Source of the DNA: Bacillota bacterium
GTDB lineage: Bacteria; Bacillota; Clostridia; Peptostreptococcales; Anaerovoracaceae
Length of the DNA stretch: 5,838 nucleotides
Reading direction: 5' to 3'
Assembly (NCBI GenBank): GCA_023394035.1
Contig: JAEXBK010000141.1
Coordinates: forward strand, 1-5,838
Below the pieces are notes generated by a model that was given only the letters and a program-made list of their open reading frames with translations, was not told the origin of the DNA and made no database searches. This document shows positions 5,325 through 5,838 of the stretch, piece by piece. The position numbers were made by a program, and so were the translations under genes. Position 1 is the first letter of the stretch; the number at the start of each line of letters is the position of its first letter.

Positions 5325-5838
5325 ATGAATCTTAAACAGCTTGAACCGGGTCAGAGCGCAAGAGTTACGTCCGTTGGGGGACAGGGCGCACTCAGGCAGC
5401 ATTTCCTCGATATGGGGCTTGTTCCCGGTGCACGAGTAAAACTTGTAAAATACGCCCCTATGGGCGATCCGATGGAGCTTAACGTACACGGCTATGAGTT
5501 GACGCTCAGGATCGATGATGCGGCGCAGATCGGAATAGAAAAGGCGGAAGGCGATGCCGAAGGCGTAGCATCGGAAAATACCGAAATAAATAGACGAGCT
5601 CGCACGATAGAGCATCCGGGTCTCGGAGAAGGCGGAAAGTACCATATCAAGGCGGAAGAAAATCCGCTGCCGGAAGGAACACCTCTCACATTTGCACTTG
5701 CAGGAAACCAGAATAGCGGAAAGACGACTTTGTTCAATCAGCTTACGGGTGCAAATCAGCATGTGGGGAACTTTCCGGGCGTTACGGTAGACCGCAAGGA
5801 CGGAAGCATCAAAGGTCGCCCGAATACGATGATAACGG
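5325..5838 (+). CDS. feoB: Ferrous iron transporter, FeoA-FeoB fusion, 3' end cut by window edge
   Basis: FeoB is the GTPase-linked inner-membrane permease for Fe2+; FeoA is a small SH3-like protein, usually separate, that supports it. Here both are in one frame. Residues 1-73 are FeoA-like: 'GGQGALRQHFLDMGLVPGARVKLV' and 'PMELNVHGYELTLR'. A linker (74-119) contains 'HPGLGEGGKYH' and 'PLPEGTPLTFAL', seen from memory in Clostridia FeoAB fusions. The GTPase domain begins at about 120 with the P-loop GNQNSGKTTLFNQLTG (127-142) and the G2 segment 'NFPGVTVDRKDG', where Thr154 is the likely Mg2+-coordinating residue. The remaining G motifs and all membrane helices lie past the edge, so 171 codons are visible. 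The ATG at 5325 has only a weak Shine-Dalgarno (AAAGTTGG). An ATG at 5303 is in another frame and stops early, so 5325 is the start. Confidence 0.93.
   Translation, partial: MNLKQLEPGQSARVTSVGGQGALRQHFLDMGLVPGARVKLVKYAPMGDPMELNVHGYELTLRIDDAAQIGIEKAEGDAEGVASENTEINRRARTIEHPGLGEGGKYHIKAEENPLPEGTPLTFALAGNQNSGKTTLFNQLTGANQHVGNFPGVTVDRKDGSIKGRPNTMIT

Noticed and set aside
5298..5762. 154-residue minus-strand open frame opposite the FeoAB gene
   Set aside because: It is antisense to clear FeoA and FeoB motifs and has no domain of its own, so it is a shadow of the plus-strand gene.

Overview
The window looks like a chromosomal piece of a Gram-positive, probably gut-type Clostridia (Bacillota). This is an inference from three things: moderate GC with AT-rich intergenic gaps, strong AGGAG-type ribosome binding sites, and the gene families present. 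These are an ECF sigma factor paired with a DUF4367-type anti-sigma factor, a lipoprotein with the 'PLC-x4-CxH' signature, a GPH-family sugar symporter, and a FeoA-FeoB fusion. No RNA gene, CRISPR array, insertion sequence or phage gene was seen.

Positions 1-3477 form one signalling block, all read on the minus strand. In transcription order it holds an ECF promoter (3434-3462), a possible 16-residue leader peptide, the ECF sigma factor (2795-3325), its membrane anti-sigma factor (2091-2798, start and stop codons overlapping), and a small secreted protein (1699-2058). A second, nearly identical promoter follows (1632-1660), then another small secreted protein (1159-1545) and a large lipoprotein that runs off the left edge (1-1102). 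The two promoter segments share about 50 nt. In both, TGTCCA and CGTTAT are separated by exactly 17 nt. The simplest reading is an autoregulated sigma factor that drives its own operon and also a second transcription unit of exported proteins. The signal sensed and the job of the exported proteins cannot be told from sequence.

Positions 3478-3852 hold no convincing gene. They contain a near-perfect 33-nt palindrome and some short related repeats.

Positions 3853-5838 hold two divergent transport genes. A complete GPH-type sodium/proton-sugar symporter (3853-5220, minus) shares a 104-bp gap with the start of a FeoAB ferrous iron transporter (5325 to the right edge, plus). Neither has a visible functional link to the sigma block.
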